A DNA stretch of 64,000 nt from Blautia hansenii DSM 20583 (GCF_002222595.2 NZ_CP022413.2:2852001-2916000); one strand, 5' to 3'. Positions 22,101-30,020 are shown, counted from the first letter of the stretch. Numbers and translations: made by a program. Notes: generated by a model from the sequence alone, not told the origin.

Positions 22101-22951
22101 AGAAGCTTCTTATTAAATTTGTAACGACCTACTTTTGCCAAATCGTAACGGCGAGCATCAAAGAACATACTTGTAATCAAGCTCTCTGCGCTTTCTACTG
22201 CCAGAGGTTCACCCGGACGGATTTTCTTATATAATTCCAGCAGACCTTCCTGATAGCTTTCGGAAGTATCTTTTGTAAAGCTGGCTAAAATCTTTGGTTC
22301 TTCGCCGAACAAATCTATAATTTCTGCATTCGTACCAATTCCTAAAGCACGAATCAAAACGGTAATAGGGACTTTTCTTGTTCTGTCTACACGTACATAG
22401 AATACGTCATTGGAGTCTGTTTCGTATTCCAGCCATGCACCCCTGTTCGGGATAACTGTTGAGGAATACAGGGTTTTACCCAGTTTATCGTGTGCGATTG
22501 CATAATAAATACCTGGTGAACGTACTAACTGGCTGACGATAACACGTTCAGCTCCGTTAATTACAAACGTACCAGTTGCTGTCATAAGTGGCAAATCACC
22601 CATGAAAATTTCATGTGTGGTAATTTCGCCGTTTTCTTTGTTGTGTAATCTTACCTTTACCTTTAAAGGTGCAGCGTATGTTGCATCTCTTTCTTTACAT
22701 TGCTCGATGGTATATTTCTTTTCATCTTCACACAAAGTAAAGCCAACAAATTCCAAGCTTAATTTACCGCTATAATCTGCGATTGGAGAGATATCTTCAA
22801 AAACTTCATTTAAGCCTTCGTCCAGAAACCACTGGTAAGAGTCTTTCTGAACCTCAATGAGGTTCGGCATCTCCAGTACCTCTTTCTGGCGCTGGTATGA
22901 CATTCTCATGGCCTTACCATTAGTTACGGAACGGATTCTGTTTTTCTCCAT
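19106..22951 (-). CDS. rpoB: DNA-directed RNA polymerase subunit beta
   Basis: 1281-residue RNA polymerase beta subunit. The rifampicin region is visible as [31 protein letters not shown] near 490-520, with the wild-type S, Q, D, H, R and S residues expected in a rifampicin-sensitive enzyme. Other blocks are [12 protein letters not shown] (about 930) and the C-terminal clamp [24 protein letters not shown]. An acidic tail follows. It is not preceded by rplJL as is usual; its own promoter lies about 100 bases upstream and a MITE-like repeat sits just beyond that. Confidence 0.99.
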   Translation of the reverse strand: MEKNRIRSVTNGKAMRMSYQRQKEVLEMPNLIEVQKDSYQWFLDEGLNEVFEDISPIADYSGKLSLEFVGFTLCEDEKKYTIEQCKERDATYAAPLKVKVRLHNKENGEITTHEIFMGDLPLMTATGTFVINGAERVIVSQLVRSPGIYYAIAHDKLGKTLYSSTVIPNRGAWLEYETDSNDVFYVRVDRTRKVPITVLIRALGIGTNAEIIDLFGEEPKILASFTKDTSESYQEGLLELYKKIRPGEPLAVESAESLITSMFFDARRYDLAKVGRYKFNKKLLLRNRIAGHMLAEEVVDVTTGEIIAEAGTVVSQELADTIQNAAVPYVWIQGEERNIKVLSSMAVDLKNYVDLSDEELKELGVTELVYYPVLAKILEENEELDDIKDAIKREIHELIPKHITKEDILASINYNMHLEYGLGTDDDIDHLGNRRIRAVGELLQNQYRIGLSRLERVVRERMTTQDLEGISPQSLINIKPVTAAVKEFFGSSQLSQFMDQNNPLGELTHKRRLSALGPGGLSRDRAGFEVRDVHYSHYGRMCPIETPEGPNIGLINSLASYARINEYGFVEAPYRKIDRTDPKNPRVTDEVVYMTADEEDIYHVAQANEPLDEEGHFIHKNVSGRYREETQEYERQMFEYMDVSPKMVFSVATALIPFLQNDDANRALMGSNMQRQAVPLLTTEAPVVGTGMESKAAVDSGVCVVAKKSGTIECAASKEIIMKNDDGTKDVYHLTKFMRSNQSNCYNQRPIVVKGEHVEAGQVIADGPSTSNGELALGKNPLIGFMTWEGYNYEDAVLLSERLVMDDVYTSVHIEEYEAEARDTKLGPEEITRDVPGVGDDALKDLDERGIIRIGAEVRAGDILVGKVTPKGETELTAEERLLRAIFGEKAREVRDTSLKVPHGEYGIVVDAKVFTRENGDELSPGVNQAVRIYIAQKRKISVGDKMAGRHGNKGVVSRVLPVEDMPFLPNGRPLDIVLNPLGVPSRMNIGQVLEIHLSLAAKALGFNIATPVFDGANENDIQDTLELANDYVNTEDFEEFRKKYEDTLRPEVMQFLDENKAHRELWKGVPLSRDGKVRLRDGRTGEYFDSPVTIGHMHYLKLHHLVDDKIHARSTGPYSLVTQQPLGGKAQFGGQRFGEMEVWALEAYGASYTLQEILTVKSDDVIGRVKTYEAIIKGDNIPEPGIPESFKVLLKELQSLGLDVRVLREDMTEVEIMENIDYGDTDMRSIIEGDSRGNDNEDYGSHGFSKQEFEGEELVDVEEDTDEDVFLDLDEDALDE

Positions 22952-22991
22952 TGACGTTTCACCCCTTGTATGTTTTAATTTAAATTAATGC

Positions 22992-23016
22992 AGGAGTCTC
23001 TTTTTTATAGACTCCT
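22992..23016 (-). promoter_or_regulatory. Leader stem-loop of rpoBC
   Basis: Perfect inverted repeat AGGAGTCT/AGACTCCT with a 9-base loop in the 5' leader of rpoB, between the promoter and the start codon. On the minus strand no T-run follows directly, so a processing or stability role is more likely than termination. Confidence 0.5.
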
Positions 23017-23047
23017 AGGCATAACTTGCCATAATAGTGCATTTCTC

Positions 23048-23076
23048 ACTATATCACCTTTTGTCAACAGTGTCAA
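23048..23076 (-). promoter_or_regulatory. Promoter of rpoBC
   Basis: Minus-strand TTGACA (23071-23076) and TATAGT (23048-23053) with 17 bases between. A second TTGACA lies 9 bases downstream of the first. This gives rpoBC an independent start although the operon is separated from rplJL. Confidence 0.88.
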
Positions 23077-23089
23077 TAGCTTTCCTTAT

Positions 23090-23276
23090 TTTTTTCGTAA
23101 CAGTTCAGCCATGCACAAATCCAACAAAAATGGATTAGCAAGCTTGCTTGCAACAAGACAATTTTGTTGGATTTGTATATGGCGCTCTGCCATAAGCGAG
23201 AATTTGCGCTGCATTGCAGCGTATAGGTGGTGAAACCACCAATTCGAGCTGATATGGCTGAACTGTTACTTTTTTC
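23090..23276. mobile_element. MITE-like palindromic repeat with target-site duplication
   Basis: 173-base element (23097-23269) bounded by perfect 16-bp terminal inverted repeats GTAACAGTTCAGCCAT/ATGGCTGAACTGTTAC. It is flanked on both sides by TTTTTTC (23090-23096 and 23270-23276), a candidate 7-bp target duplication. Inside are a 15-bp perfect inverted repeat (ACAAATCCAACAAAA, 23115-23129, with 23162-23176) enclosing the palindrome AGCAAGCTTGCT, then four smaller hairpins, including CGCTGCA/TGCAGCG and GGTGGT/ACCACC. It codes for no credible protein. The layout fits a non-autonomous miniature element or a structured RNA; multi-copy status cannot be shown from one window. Confidence 0.7.
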
Positions 23277-23316
23277 AAATCCAATGTAACAAACCATTCA
23301 GAGTAATCGGCTGCGC

Positions 23317-23357
23317 AAAAAGAGCCTGCGCCTTTTACAAGACGCAGACCCTCCTTT
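23317..23357 (-). terminator. Intrinsic terminator of the feo operon
   Basis: Minus-strand hairpin between GGTCTGCGTC and GGCGCAGGCTC (about 9 pairs with wobbles) followed by TTTTT, just after the Cys-rich peptide gene. Confidence 0.8.
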
Positions 23358-23364
23358 TCATCTC

Positions 23365-23544
23365 TTATTTATCCATACCATGACTTTCACAGTCGCATCC
23401 CCCATGGCAGCCGCCTTTTTTAGAACAGCAGCCCCCTGACGGACACCCGATACATTTTGTACCGCTCTTTTTCGCTTTTACAATATAAGCCACTGCCACT
23501 CCCACTGCCAAAAGCAAAATTCCTGCCACCAATAAATTTGCCAT
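23365..23544 (-). CDS. FeoB-associated Cys-rich membrane protein
   Basis: 59-residue small membrane protein. The start is set at 23544 (MANLLVAGILLLAVGVAVAY) since AAGGAG precedes that ATG; the longer frame overlaps the feoB coding end. One N-terminal membrane helix (residues 2-21) is followed by KAKKSG and a Cys/Gly/His-rich tail with CIGC, CC, GGCHGGCDC motifs, the hallmark of the family found directly after feoB in Clostridia. It is thought to help FeoB-mediated ferrous iron uptake, as FeoC does elsewhere; the mechanism is unproven. It lies 25 bases after feoB. Confidence 0.9.
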   Translation of the reverse strand: MANLLVAGILLLAVGVAVAYIVKAKKSGTKCIGCPSGGCCSKKGGCHGGCDCESHGMDK

Positions 23545-23569
23545 ATATGCTCCTTTCCAATATATGCCG

Positions 23570-25570
23570 CTATACGTGCAAGCTGTATTTTTCACCAAAT
23601 GTTTTCTGTGTTTTCCTTGATAATACAACCAAAACACCTGCCATGGCAAGCACTGCCGCCAATCCCGGAAGAAAACCTGCTCCCAACGAACCTGTTGTTA
23701 TCAGTGTCCCAATCTGATATACCAAAAACGCAACGCTATATCCTGTTCCCAGCTGTAAAGCAATACCGCCCCACAGCCATTTTTTATCCTGCATTTCCGA
23801 GTTCATCGCTCCGAGAGCCGCAAAGCAAGGCGGTGTAAAAAGATTAAACATCAAATATGCCAAAGCCGCAACTTTCGTAAGTCCCATAACCGCGGCAACT
23901 TCGTTTCCGCCTCCCACTAACGCCAATTTATCTGTGTCAATAAAGTTTGTAAGCCCATATACAACTGCCAATGTTCCCACCACATTTTCTTTTGCAATAA
24001 ATCCGGTAATTGCCGCTGCTGCCAACTGCCATACACCAAATCCCAAAGGAATTAAAAGCACAGCAAAGGGAGATGCAACAGATGCTAAAATGGAAGTGTT
24101 TTCCATTCCTTCTTCCACAACCTGAAACTGCCAGTTAAAGCTCTGCATAATCTGTACCACAGTATTACATACTAAAATAATTGTTCCCGCTTTTACAATA
24201 TATGCCTTGCCACGGGAAAGCATAGATAAAGTCGCTCTCTTTAAGCTTGGAACTTTATATTCCGGAAGCTCTATAATAAAGAAGGATTTCCTGAATTTAT
24301 ATCCTGTAATTTTCTTTACCAAAAGTGCCCCTAAAAAAATCAACACAATTCCCACCAGATACATCGTAGGTCCTACCCACGCCGCATCTGCAAAAAACGC
24401 TCCTGCAAATAAAGCAATAACCGGTAGTTTTGCCCCACAAGGCATAAACGGTGTCAGCATAGCCGTTGCTCTGCGCTCTCTTTCATTACGAATGGTTCGA
24501 CAGGACATAATTCCCGGAATTGCGCATCCTGTACCGATTACCATAGGAATAACAGATTTACCGGAAAGTCCCACTCTTTTAAAAATCGGATCCAGTACCA
24601 CCGTTGCCCTTGCCATATATCCGCAGTCTTCTAAGAGAGCAATCAGGAAATACATAACCATTACAAGAGGCAGAAATCCTACCACAGCGCCTACCCCGCC
24701 AATAATACCGTCTACCAAGAGCGCCTGTAAAAATGGATTTGCATTTTCTACCATTCCCGCTGCCCAGCCTTGAAAGGTTTCTATCCAACCTACCAACCAG
24801 TCAGCAATCCAAGTCCCTACTGTGGACTGGGAAATGTAAAACACAAGAAACATCACCGCTGCGAAAATGGGAATTCCCACAAACTTATTAGTAAGAACAG
24901 CATCAATTTTGTCCTGCTTGTTTTTGTCCCTTGTAAAAACTTTTCTCTTTTCTACTTCTTTTACAATACTGTTTACAAAAGCAAAACGCTTTCTGTCTGC
25001 CGCTTCTACTTCTGCTTTATTCTGAAGATTAATATCTCCCTGAACATAAGGCGCTTTTTGCTCACAGCCCTTTAACGCCGCCGCTTTACTTACCACCTGT
25101 TTTAATCCTTCATGCCCTGCTGACGTGGATACCGTTTGAATAACCGGACACCCCAACCTCTCAGATAACAGACGGATATCAATTTCTGTCTTTTTCTTCT
25201 GTGTGATATCACTTTTATTCAAGGCAATTACCATAGGAATTCCCAATTCTAAAAGCTGCGTAGTAAAAAACAAGCTCCTGCTTAAATTTGTAGCATCTAC
25301 AATGTTAATTATCGCATCTGGACTTTCATTTTTTACATAACTGCTGGTAATGCTCTCCTCTGATGTAAAGGGTGACATGGAATATGCCCCCGGCAAATCT
25401 ACGGCAATTAATTCTTCCGCTCCCTCAAAATAACCTTTCCGAATAGAACTTTCTTTTTTGTCCACCGTAACACCTGCCCAGTTTCCCACTCGCTCATTTC
25501 TTCCTGTGAGGGCATTATACATCGTAGTTTTTCCACTATTGGGATTTCCCGCTAACGCAATTCTCATCAT
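23570..25570 (-). CDS. feoB: Ferrous iron transport protein B
   Basis: 666-residue ferrous iron uptake GTPase-permease. N-terminal G domain: GNPNSGKTT (8-16), DLPGAYSM (about 59), NKSD (about 118). It is followed by a helical spacer and, from about 230, a polytopic membrane region with two Gate-type repeats that include the conserved CAIPGIMSCRTI segment (about 350) and TPFMPCGAKLPV (about 375), whose cysteines are thought to line the iron path. AAGGAG stands before ATGATG. The neighbours feoA and the Cys-rich peptide confirm the role. A terminator-like hairpin lies between feoA and this gene. Confidence 0.97.
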   Translation of the reverse strand: MMRIALAGNPNSGKTTMYNALTGRNERVGNWAGVTVDKKESSIRKGYFEGAEELIAVDLPGAYSMSPFTSEESITSSYVKNESPDAIINIVDATNLSRSLFFTTQLLELGIPMVIALNKSDITQKKKTEIDIRLLSERLGCPVIQTVSTSAGHEGLKQVVSKAAALKGCEQKAPYVQGDINLQNKAEVEAADRKRFAFVNSIVKEVEKRKVFTRDKNKQDKIDAVLTNKFVGIPIFAAVMFLVFYISQSTVGTWIADWLVGWIETFQGWAAGMVENANPFLQALLVDGIIGGVGAVVGFLPLVMVMYFLIALLEDCGYMARATVVLDPIFKRVGLSGKSVIPMVIGTGCAIPGIMSCRTIRNERERRATAMLTPFMPCGAKLPVIALFAGAFFADAAWVGPTMYLVGIVLIFLGALLVKKITGYKFRKSFFIIELPEYKVPSLKRATLSMLSRGKAYIVKAGTIILVCNTVVQIMQSFNWQFQVVEEGMENTSILASVASPFAVLLIPLGFGVWQLAAAAITGFIAKENVVGTLAVVYGLTNFIDTDKLALVGGGNEVAAVMGLTKVAALAYLMFNLFTPPCFAALGAMNSEMQDKKWLWGGIALQLGTGYSVAFLVYQIGTLITTGSLGAGFLPGLAAVLAMAGVLVVLSRKTQKTFGEKYSLHV

Positions 25571-25611
25571 TACTCTCCTTCTTTCAATTAGTTCATGCTA
25601 ACTCACTCTTT

Positions 25612-25644
25612 TAAAAAAAGAACTCCGCTTTGCAGAATTCTTTT
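25612..25644 (-). terminator. Terminator-like hairpin between feoA and feoB
   Basis: Minus-strand stem AGAATTCTGC/GCGGAGTTCT (10 pairs with wobbles, AAA loop) followed by TTTTTTT, about 30 bases after feoA and 40 bases before feoB. It would reduce feoB expression relative to feoA or act as an attenuator. Confidence 0.8.
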
Positions 25645-25674
25645 TTCTGCGACAGACCATTTCGCAAACCCTGT

Positions 25675-25887
25675 CTATATTAGAATAGCCTGTGCCAAAT
25701 CTGTATCCATATTATATCTGGCATCTTTTAAGGAAACTACACAGCCGCCTTTCCGCTTTGAAATTACGGTAACAGGCTCACCACTGTAACATCCCAAGGA
25801 AAACAAGAACGCATCCAGTTCCTCATCTTCTGTGGCAATACCTTTTACAATATATTCTTTTCCTTCTTGCGCTTCTGATAAGTTCAT
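25675..25887 (-). CDS. feoA: Ferrous iron transport protein A
   Basis: 70-residue SH3-like FeoA protein that assists FeoB at the cytoplasmic face. Started at 25887 (MNLSEAQEGKEYIVKGI); the longer frame adds 13 residues that cover the promoter-proximal leader. Typical features are the GKEYIVKGI opening strand, the LGCYSGEPVTVISKRKGG turn and the D-A-R-Y-N/M-D end strand. The ribosome binding site (GGAGTG) is rather far, about 12 bases from the ATG. It is the first gene of the feo operon behind a clear promoter/operator. Confidence 0.9.
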   Translation of the reverse strand: MNLSEAQEGKEYIVKGIATEDEELDAFLFSLGCYSGEPVTVISKRKGGCVVSLKDARYNMDTDLAQAILI

Positions 25888-25929
25888 AACTATTGACACA
25901 CTCCATTTCTTTTGAGTTATTCGCAACTT

Positions 25930-25967
25930 ACTAAAGTTAGTTTATACTAATTTTTTATATTTGTCAA
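25930..25967 (-). promoter_or_regulatory. feo promoter with overlapping metal-regulator-like operator
   Basis: Minus-strand TTGACA (25962-25967) and TAAACT (25939-25944), 17 bases apart. The -10 box is embedded in three alternating half-sites ACTAA-AG-TTAGT-TTAT-ACTAA (25930-25950), giving two overlapping palindromes. The half-site resembles the TTAG-type half-sites of DtxR/IdeR-family iron repressors; the identity of the regulator is inferred. Confidence 0.65.
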
Positions 25968-25977
25968 TAGTCTTTTT

Positions 25978-27384
25978 TTATTTCATTCCCATAAACACTG
26001 CCTGTTTCACCATCAAACGTTTTGTATGATATACCACGCCCACTCTCTGTTTTTTCATAGCTGCCATATAAAATACAACTCCCAATGCAGCCCACAACAG
26101 AACAATGCTCCACTCATAAACAGACATAGCCGCCGGCGCGCCCGGTATATACATAAAAAGCATAATTCCACAGGAAACCACTGCTGCAACACCTGTAAAC
26201 ATACCATATTTTACTTTGTACGGTCTTTCCATCTTAGGTTCTTTTCTTCTCAATTTAATGAAAGAAGCAGATACAAGGAAATAAGCAATCACAATGGCAA
26301 AAGCCCCCGCATTTGACAACCACGTCAACATATTTTCACCTAAAAACGGCGCAAGTGAGGTCACTGCCGCAATTAGTAAAATAGCATTCACCGGTGTTCC
26401 ATACTTTTTATGCTTCTTAGCCAGAAATGACGGAAGCATTCCTTCTTCTGCCATTGCACAAATGGCATGGCTGCATCCCACATAAAAGGAGTTCCAACTG
26501 GTAATAATTCCGCAAATACCACCCATAATCAATACCTTTGAAGCAATGGCGCTGCCCATATAAGCTTTCTGCATAGCATCCGCAGATGCCATTCCCGATA
26601 CAGCAAGCTCACCGCTTGTCATAGAAAGAGAAACTCCGAAAATAATCATCGCATACCAAAAGATTGCCATTACAACAGATAAAACCAAAAGCTTTCCTAT
26701 CTTCTTATAAGGAATATTCATCTCTCCTGCCGCCTGAGGAATAACATCAAATCCCATAAGCATAAACGGCGTCATTACTGCCACGGTAATAATTCCTGCC
26801 GCTCCGTTTACAACCGGAGCATCAATATTTGCCATGCTTCCATTTACTGCCGAACCACCCATCAAAGCCAACCCTACCGCTGCAATAATTAAAGTACAAA
26901 CCGTCTGAAGCAAAGCTGCATTTTTTGTGCCGAAATAATTCACTGCTGCCACAGACAAGGAACTGATAACACCTACCAGCACCCATGTAACATAAATATC
27001 AGAACCGTTCACAGTGTACATATACCCTTTTACATAGCCGGGGAAAAGATACTGCAAAACACTTGGAAAAGCAACTGCTTCAAAAGCAATTACCGCAATA
27101 TATCCCAAAATCATGCTCCATGTACAGATAAAGGATGCCTTTTTTCCAAATGCACGTTTAGAAAATTCCTGACATCCTCCGTTTCTTGGCATAGCTGACG
27201 TAAGCTCTGCATAGACCTTTCCAACAAACAAAACCATGATACCGCCTAAAATAAAAGCTAAAATCGCACCAAAGGTGCCGGCCTTTGTAATCCATTCGCC
27301 GGACATGACTACCCAGCCCCAACCAATCATTGCTCCAAATGCAAGCGTGATTGCATCTAATTTTCCTAATCCTTTTTTCTTCAT
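25978..27384 (-). CDS. APC family amino acid permease
   Basis: 468 residues, about 12 membrane helices, of the amino acid-polyamine-organocation superfamily. The first helix carries the family motif AFGAMIGWGWVVMSGEWITKAG (about 15-36, split over helix 1 with its unwound GxG region), and AGEMNIPYKKI follows helix 6. The start is placed at the ATG at 27384 (MKKKGLGKLD); a GTG three codons upstream is possible. The substrate is not evident. The gene is transcribed divergently from a GntR-type regulator, with a palindrome over its promoter, so it is probably controlled by that protein. Confidence 0.9.
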   Translation of the reverse strand: MKKKGLGKLDAITLAFGAMIGWGWVVMSGEWITKAGTFGAILAFILGGIMVLFVGKVYAELTSAMPRNGGCQEFSKRAFGKKASFICTWSMILGYIAVIAFEAVAFPSVLQYLFPGYVKGYMYTVNGSDIYVTWVLVGVISSLSVAAVNYFGTKNAALLQTVCTLIIAAVGLALMGGSAVNGSMANIDAPVVNGAAGIITVAVMTPFMLMGFDVIPQAAGEMNIPYKKIGKLLVLSVVMAIFWYAMIIFGVSLSMTSGELAVSGMASADAMQKAYMGSAIASKVLIMGGICGIITSWNSFYVGCSHAICAMAEEGMLPSFLAKKHKKYGTPVNAILLIAAVTSLAPFLGENMLTWLSNAGAFAIVIAYFLVSASFIKLRRKEPKMERPYKVKYGMFTGVAAVVSCGIMLFMYIPGAPAAMSVYEWSIVLLWAALGVVFYMAAMKKQRVGVVYHTKRLMVKQAVFMGMK

Positions 27385-27429
27385 AACCAACACCTACTTT
27401 CCTCTGCTAAAACACTACCTCGTTACCTT

Positions 27430-27468
27430 TGACAACTTTATTATATTACTAAGTTGTCAGTTTTGCAA
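27430..27468 (-). promoter_or_regulatory. APC permease promoter overlapped by a 9-bp inverted repeat
   Basis: Minus-strand TTGCAA (27463-27468) and TATAAT (27440-27445) with 17 bases between. Inverted repeat TGACAACTT (27430-27438)/AAGTTGTCA (27451-27459), 12-base spacer, brackets the -10 and covers most of the spacer. This is the expected layout of a repressor operator, most simply for the divergent GntR-type protein encoded from 27539. Confidence 0.75.
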
Positions 27469-27538
27469 GATGTATTTTGCAATAATTGTAAAAATGGTTT
27501 AAAATAAAAAAAGACTACAAAACAGATGAGGGAAGCTT

Positions 27539-28177
27539 ATGGAAGGAAAAAAAGAAAAAACAGGCAATATTCCAAAATATGAACAAATTGCCGCAGACAT
27601 TGCATATCAGATAGTGGAAGGTACTTACAAGGAAGGGGAAAAAATTTATGCCCGCTCCTCTATCGGAAGCAGATATAATGTTTCATCAGAAACTGCCAGA
27701 CGGGCGGTTTGTGTATTGGCAGATTGGGATATTGTAGAAGTAGAGAAAAACAGCGGCGTAATCATTACGTCGATATTAAACGCCAAAAATTTTCTGTCTC
27801 AGCATCAACAGACACAGTCTATTTATTCTCTGAAAAGCAAGATTATGGACAGCGTGGAACGGCAAAAACAGGAAAATAAAGAGCTGCAAAAACATTTAAC
27901 AGAATTGATTGAGCAAATAGAATGTTACAGAGCCACGAACCCCTTTATCCCGCATGAATTGATTATCTCAGAAGAAACACCTTATTTAAATAAATCCATT
28001 GCAGAGGTTAATTTCTGGCAGGAAACCTTCGCTACCGTCATTGCAATAAAGCGAAACGGAAACATTATTATGTCTCCGGGGCCGAAAGCCGTATTCCGCC
28101 TAAATGACATTTTTTATTATACCGGAAACGAAGACTGTTACAGAAGAGTACAGGAATTTATGTACCCGAAAATATAA
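27539..28177 (+). CDS. GntR-type regulator with C-terminal TrkA-C-like ligand domain
   Basis: 212 residues. Residues about 13-78 form a GntR winged helix (YEQIAADIAYQIVEGTYKEG, then SSETARRAVCVLADWDIV), about 95-130 a coiled coil rich in Gln, Lys and Glu, and about 145-205 a TrkA-C/RCK-C-like domain (SIAEVNFWQETFATVIAIKRNG...SPGPKAVFRLNDIFYYTG). The arrangement suggests DNA binding controlled by a small ligand, possibly a nucleotide second messenger as known for some RCK-C domains; that is inference. It is divergent from the APC permease with an inverted repeat between. The ribosome binding site is GAGGGA. Confidence 0.85.
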   Translation: MEGKKEKTGNIPKYEQIAADIAYQIVEGTYKEGEKIYARSSIGSRYNVSSETARRAVCVLADWDIVEVEKNSGVIITSILNAKNFLSQHQQTQSIYSLKSKIMDSVERQKQENKELQKHLTELIEQIECYRATNPFIPHELIISEETPYLNKSIAEVNFWQETFATVIAIKRNGNIIMSPGPKAVFRLNDIFYYTGNEDCYRRVQEFMYPKI

Positions 28178-28219
28178 ACAGGAATTATGCCGCAGTACAA
28201 TTTCCTATGAAATAAAACA

Positions 28220-28248
28220 AACCCCATTGTCATTGCGACAATGGGGTT
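28220..28248. terminator. Terminator between the GntR gene and rplL
   Basis: Perfect 12-bp inverted repeat AACCCCATTGTC/GACAATGGGGTT with a 5-base loop. On the minus strand it follows rplL by 17 bases and runs into TTGTTTTATTTC; on the plus strand it follows the GntR gene. It probably works on both strands. Confidence 0.85.
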
Positions 28249-28264
28249 CAATATTTTACTCAAA

Positions 28265-28639
28265 TTATTTAAGAGTAACTTTAGCGCCTTCTGCTTCAAG
28301 TTTTGTTTTGATTTCTTCAGCTTCTGCTTTAGATGCGCCTTCTTTTAATACTTTAGGAGCTCCGTCTACAACTTCTTTAGCTTCTTTTAAGCCTAAGCCT
28401 GTTGCTTCACGAACAACTTTGATAACTTTAACTTTGTTTGGTCCAACTTCTGTTAATTCTACGTCGAACTCATCTTTTTCTTCTGCTGCTTCTGCTGCAC
28501 CGCCTGCTGCTGCAACTACAACACCTGCTGCTGCAGATACACCAAATTCTTCTTCACAAGCTTTTACTAATTCGTTTAATTCTAATACGGATAATTCTTT
28601 GATAGCTTCAATAAATTCAGCTGTTGTTAATTTTGCCAT
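28265..28639 (-). CDS. rplL: 50S ribosomal protein L7/L12
   Basis: 124-residue stalk protein. N-terminal dimerisation helices ([21 protein letters not shown]), an Ala/Gly-rich hinge around 35-52, and the C-terminal factor-binding domain with [19 protein letters not shown] (about 75-93). Length and composition are canonical. It lies 73 bases after rplJ. rpoBC, which usually follows, is displaced by about 5.3 kb. Confidence 0.98.
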   Translation of the reverse strand: MAKLTTAEFIEAIKELSVLELNELVKACEEEFGVSAAAGVVVAAAGGAAEAAEEKDEFDVELTEVGPNKVKVIKVVREATGLGLKEAKEVVDGAPKVLKEGASKAEAEEIKTKLEAEGAKVTLK

Positions 28640-28712
28640 TATTATTTACCTCCAATTTTTCATTTATAAATTATTTTTCTTTGCCTTTTCGGCGTCTCAT
28701 ACAAACTTCTGA

Positions 28713-29198
28713 TTAAGCCTGCTGCTCTGCAATCTGGTTAAGCACACGAGCGAAGTTTGCAATAGGTGACTGGATACTTCCAAGCAATTTTCCAAGAAGT
28801 TCTTCTCTTGAAGGAACCTGGGAAAGTGCTTCGATTCCTGCCTTATCATAGTAAGTGTCTTCTACAACACCTGCTACTAATTCCAGTGTTGGAACTGTTT
28901 TTGCGTATTTAGCCAGAATTCTTGCCGGTGCTGTTGCATCTTCTGTACATACAGCTAAAGCATTTGTTCCTTCTAAATGCTGGCATAAATCTTCACAAGC
29001 TGTTCCTTTGAATGCAAAGTTCATCATTGTGTTTTTGTAAACTTTGTAAACAACTCCAGCTTCTCTTAATTCCTTACGCATCTGTGTATCCTGTTCAACA
29101 TTGATACCTTTGTAGTTTACTAAAACTACTGCTGCTGCATCTTTAATGCTGTTGGAAATCTCTTCTACGACAGGTTTTTTAAGTTCTACTTTTGCCAT
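28713..29198 (-). CDS. rplJ: 50S ribosomal protein L10
   Basis: 161-residue L10, base of the ribosomal stalk. It has the N-terminal rRNA-binding domain (VVLVNYKGINVEQDTQMRKELREAGVVYKVYKNTM, about 24-60) and C-terminal helices ending FARVLNQIAEQQA that bind L7/L12 dimers. GGAGG precedes the ATG. It is preceded by an L10 leader RNA and is the first gene of the rplJL transcript; rplK and rplA are not upstream, where spmA is found. Confidence 0.98.
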   Translation of the reverse strand: MAKVELKKPVVEEISNSIKDAAAVVLVNYKGINVEQDTQMRKELREAGVVYKVYKNTMMNFAFKGTACEDLCQHLEGTNALAVCTEDATAPARILAKYAKTVPTLELVAGVVEDTYYDKAGIEALSQVPSREELLGKLLGSIQSPIANFARVLNQIAEQQA

Positions 29199-29248
29199 GA
29201 ATTAGTGCACCTCCTTGTTTTTTTAGGCTGCGCTGCTCAAAATTAAGA

Positions 29249-29277
29249 AAACCTCTTTGCACAAGACAAAGAGGTTT
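29249..29277 (-). terminator. Attenuator hairpin in the rplJ leader
   Basis: Perfect 11-bp stem AAACCTCTTTG/CAAAGAGGTTT (7-base loop), followed on the minus strand by TTTTCTTAATTTT. It lies between the L10-binding leader structure and rplJ and is probably the termination arm of the autoregulatory leader. Confidence 0.8.
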
Positions 29278-29299
29278 AAAAATCAATCTTATCTATAAA

Positions 29300-29372
29300 G
29301 AATGAATCTTTCCTCGGCAGGCGTTTTTATCCTTATGCCTTACGGCACCTGCTGTCTTCGGCAGCTATTCCT
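29300..29372 (-). ncRNA. Ribosomal protein L10 leader RNA
   Basis: On the minus strand the sequence carries GCTGCCGAAGACAGCAGGTGC, then a TAAGGATAA segment and GCCTGCCGAGG, the paired blocks of the L10 leader motif of Firmicutes (Rfam L10_leader). In this family free L10 or L10(L12)4 binds the leader and causes premature termination at the hairpin that follows, here at 29249-29277. Confidence 0.85.
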
Positions 29373-29377
29373 TTGAT

Positions 29378-29406
29378 AAGGTAACATATATGAGGTCACT
29401 TGTCAA
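29378..29406 (-). promoter_or_regulatory. Promoter of rplJL
   Basis: Minus-strand TTGACA (29401-29406) and TACCTT (29378-29383) with 17 bases between and an extended TG before the -10. The -35 overlaps the spmA stop codon. Confidence 0.65.
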
Positions 29407-30020
29407 CTACTTTTTTTGTAATTCATAAACTTGCAAAAAATCACTGCCACAATGGTACTTACTGCCGTTGCTACAATCCCCGGTCCTACAATCGCCGTTG
29501 GATTGACGCTTCCATACTGGCTTCGATAAGCAATAATATTCACCGGTATCAACTGCAAGGAAGATATGTTCAAAATCAAAAAAGTACACATTTCATTACT
29601 TGCAATACCTTTTTTCCGCACAATTCCTAAAGCTCTGCCCTGCCTTCGGTCATCCTCCAAATTTCCCAATTCCTCCATTGCCTTTAATCCAAAAGGTGTA
29701 GCTGCCCATCCAAGACCTAAGAAATTGGCAATCATATTTGCGGAAATAAATTCCATTGCCTTATGTTCCATAGGAATTTTAGGAAAAAGAAACCTCAGAA
29801 GGGGCTTCATTGCCTTTGTCATACGCTCCACCAGTCCGGAGGCTCTGGCAATTTCCATAACCCCTACCCACATTGCCACAATCCCTGCCATTGCAATACA
29901 CAAAGATACCGCCTCCTTCGCAGAAGAAAGGGCTGCATCTGTTATTTTACTCATATTTCCTGTGGCAGCACCATATAAAATCCCAATGAGGAGCATCATA
30001 CCCCAAAGAATATCCAGCAT
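29403..30020 (-). CDS. spmA: Spore maturation protein A
   Basis: 205-residue membrane protein with nucleoside-recognition (Gate) domain, about five helices. It matches SpmA in length and in the blocks SSAKEAVSLCIAMAGIVAMWVGVMEIARASGL (about 32-63), NMIANFLGLGWAATPFGLKAME and LQLIPVNIIAYRSQYGS...IVGPGIVAT. SpmA and SpmB act together in spore core dehydration. spmB normally follows directly; here the next gene is rplJ, so spmA is alone at this locus. GGAGG precedes the ATG. Confidence 0.9.
   Translation of the reverse strand: MLDILWGMMLLIGILYGAATGNMSKITDAALSSAKEAVSLCIAMAGIVAMWVGVMEIARASGLVERMTKAMKPLLRFLFPKIPMEHKAMEFISANMIANFLGLGWAATPFGLKAMEELGNLEDDRRQGRALGIVRKKGIASNEMCTFLILNISSLQLIPVNIIAYRSQYGSVNPTAIVGPGIVATAVSTIVAVIFCKFMNYKKSS

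Noticed and set aside
22988..23297. Open frames of 81 and 74 codons on both strands across the palindromic repeat
   Set aside because: They exist because the element is palindromic and stop-poor; no ribosome binding site or protein family pattern is visible.
28104..28712. 202-codon plus-strand frame opposite rplL
   Set aside because: Ser/Ala-rich reverse image of the L7/L12 gene; no start signal.
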